Assembly (NCBI RefSeq): GCF_001642475.1
Contig: NW_019173945.1
Location: forward strand, 1-64,000
Source of the DNA: Fonsecaea monophora
Lineage: Eukaryota > Ascomycota > Eurotiomycetes > Chaetothyriales > Herpotrichiellaceae
Reading direction: 5' to 3'
DNA length: 64,000 bases
Part shown: in pieces, positions 63,700-64,000 of the stretch
How the letters are laid out: each line of letters begins with the position of its first letter
How positions within the stretch are numbered: the first letter of the stretch is position 1
Program-made: the position numbers and the translations under genes
The notes under the pieces: model-generated
Told to the model about the DNA's origin: nothing
Seen by the model: only the letters and a program-made list of their open reading frames with translations
The model's database searches: none

Positions 63700-64000
63700 C
63701 TAATCCAGAGTCACTTCCACCCCCTCCAACGGCCGACTGGTCTTCCACTCGTCCAGCTCGCGCAGGAAATCAAGAAATCCTTTGGACCAGAACCCGGCTC
63801 GGGCCAAGTTCTTGAGGGTCTCGGGACTCTCCTGCGCCTTGCGCGTCAAGTCTCCCTCGCGGTTGAAGTAGCTGGGCAGACAGTCGGCGGCGGCGGTGAA
63901 GGCGATGGCGCCCGCGGCGATCTTCTGGCTCCACGCCTCTTCGGCCTCGACGGTCGGCTCGATCGTGAAGGCCCGGGAACCCCCGTGGTCGCGGGCCGCG
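63700..64000 (-). CDS. Flavin monooxygenase (BVMO-like), 3' end only
   Basis: Partial; the gene enters from beyond the right edge and stops with TAG at 63702-63700. The readable tail is SRAFTIEPTVEAEEAWSQKI, then DCLPSYFNREGDLTRKAQES and FWSKGFLDFLRELDEWKTSR. The pattern EPTxEAEEAWxxxI...C-x-P-x-Y-x-N-x-EG is the usual C-terminal region of class B/Baeyer-Villiger monooxygenases of the phenylacetone/cycloalkanone type. It is oriented opposite to the complete monooxygenase at 56-58 kb and is a different family branch. The FAD and NADP motifs lie outside the window. Confidence 0.7.
   Translation of the reverse strand, partial: AARDHGGSRAFTIEPTVEAEEAWSQKIAAGAIAFTAAADCLPSYFNREGDLTRKAQESPETLKNLARAGFWSKGFLDFLRELDEWKTSRPLEGVEVTLD

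Overview
The window reads as chromosomal DNA of a filamentous ascomycete (Pezizomycotina). Genes are broken by 43-152 bp GT/AG introns that close into long reading frames when removed. The families are typical of such fungi: a fungal N-domain/ULD/C2H2/ankyrin protein, LaeA-type methyltransferase, CYP58-like P450, Baeyer-Villiger monooxygenases, DUF2235, Zn2Cys6-type regulator. Repeated DNA carries CpA-to-TpA changes typical of repeat-induced point mutation (RIP). A black-yeast or other Eurotiomycete-like host is a guess only; species cannot be read from this sequence. There is no rRNA, no CRISPR array and no convincing tRNA.

Layout. 1.3-5.8 kb: a six-exon, 1405-residue multidomain ankyrin protein (minus). 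7.4-8.5 kb: TAF11 subunit of TFIID (plus). 9.3-10.6 kb: multi-pass membrane protein (plus). 11.5-13.5 kb: glucokinase with a 26-bp microexon (plus). 13.9-15.0 kb: alpha/beta hydrolase with polyproline and polyhistidine runs (minus). 15.9-17.6 kb: a repeat structure made of two truncated foldback elements enclosing a broken casein kinase 1 gene fragment. 17.6-19.4 kb: a five-exon Myb/SANT-like gene (minus) ending beside that structure. 22.1-25.8 kb: divergent P450 and LaeA-like methyltransferase. 26.6-26.8 kb: remnant of a pogo/Fot1-type transposase. 27.9-29.6 kb: DUF2235 hydrolase (minus). 30.1-31.2 kb: decayed beta-helix gene. 31.5-35.5 kb: FAD monooxygenase, ABM-like dimeric-barrel protein and class II aldolase. 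36-36.8 kb: luciferase-domain protein. 38.5-40.1 kb: acyl-CoA dehydrogenase.

40.7-53.7 kb is a patchwork. Intact genes (NmrA-like reductase, acyl-CoA thioesterase-like, metallo-beta-lactamase fold) alternate with broken or truncated ones: alcohol dehydrogenase, aldo/keto reductase, an MFS transporter abutting a class II aldolase, a regulator without its DNA-binding end abutting an isopropylmalate-dehydrogenase-like gene, and a butanediol/sorbitol-type dehydrogenase. Two of the borders join the interior of one gene directly to the interior of another.

54-64 kb returns to ordinary dense genes: mitochondrial D-lactate/D-2-hydroxyglutarate dehydrogenase, a Baeyer-Villiger monooxygenase, the spliceosomal cyclophilin CWC27, a divergent pair of paralogous secreted proteins of unknown function (one with a stop codon in a known readthrough context), and the 3' end of a second monooxygenase at the right edge.

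All introns were placed by hand from GT/AG signals, reading-frame continuity and protein-family resemblance. No database search was possible, so family names rest on recognised motifs.
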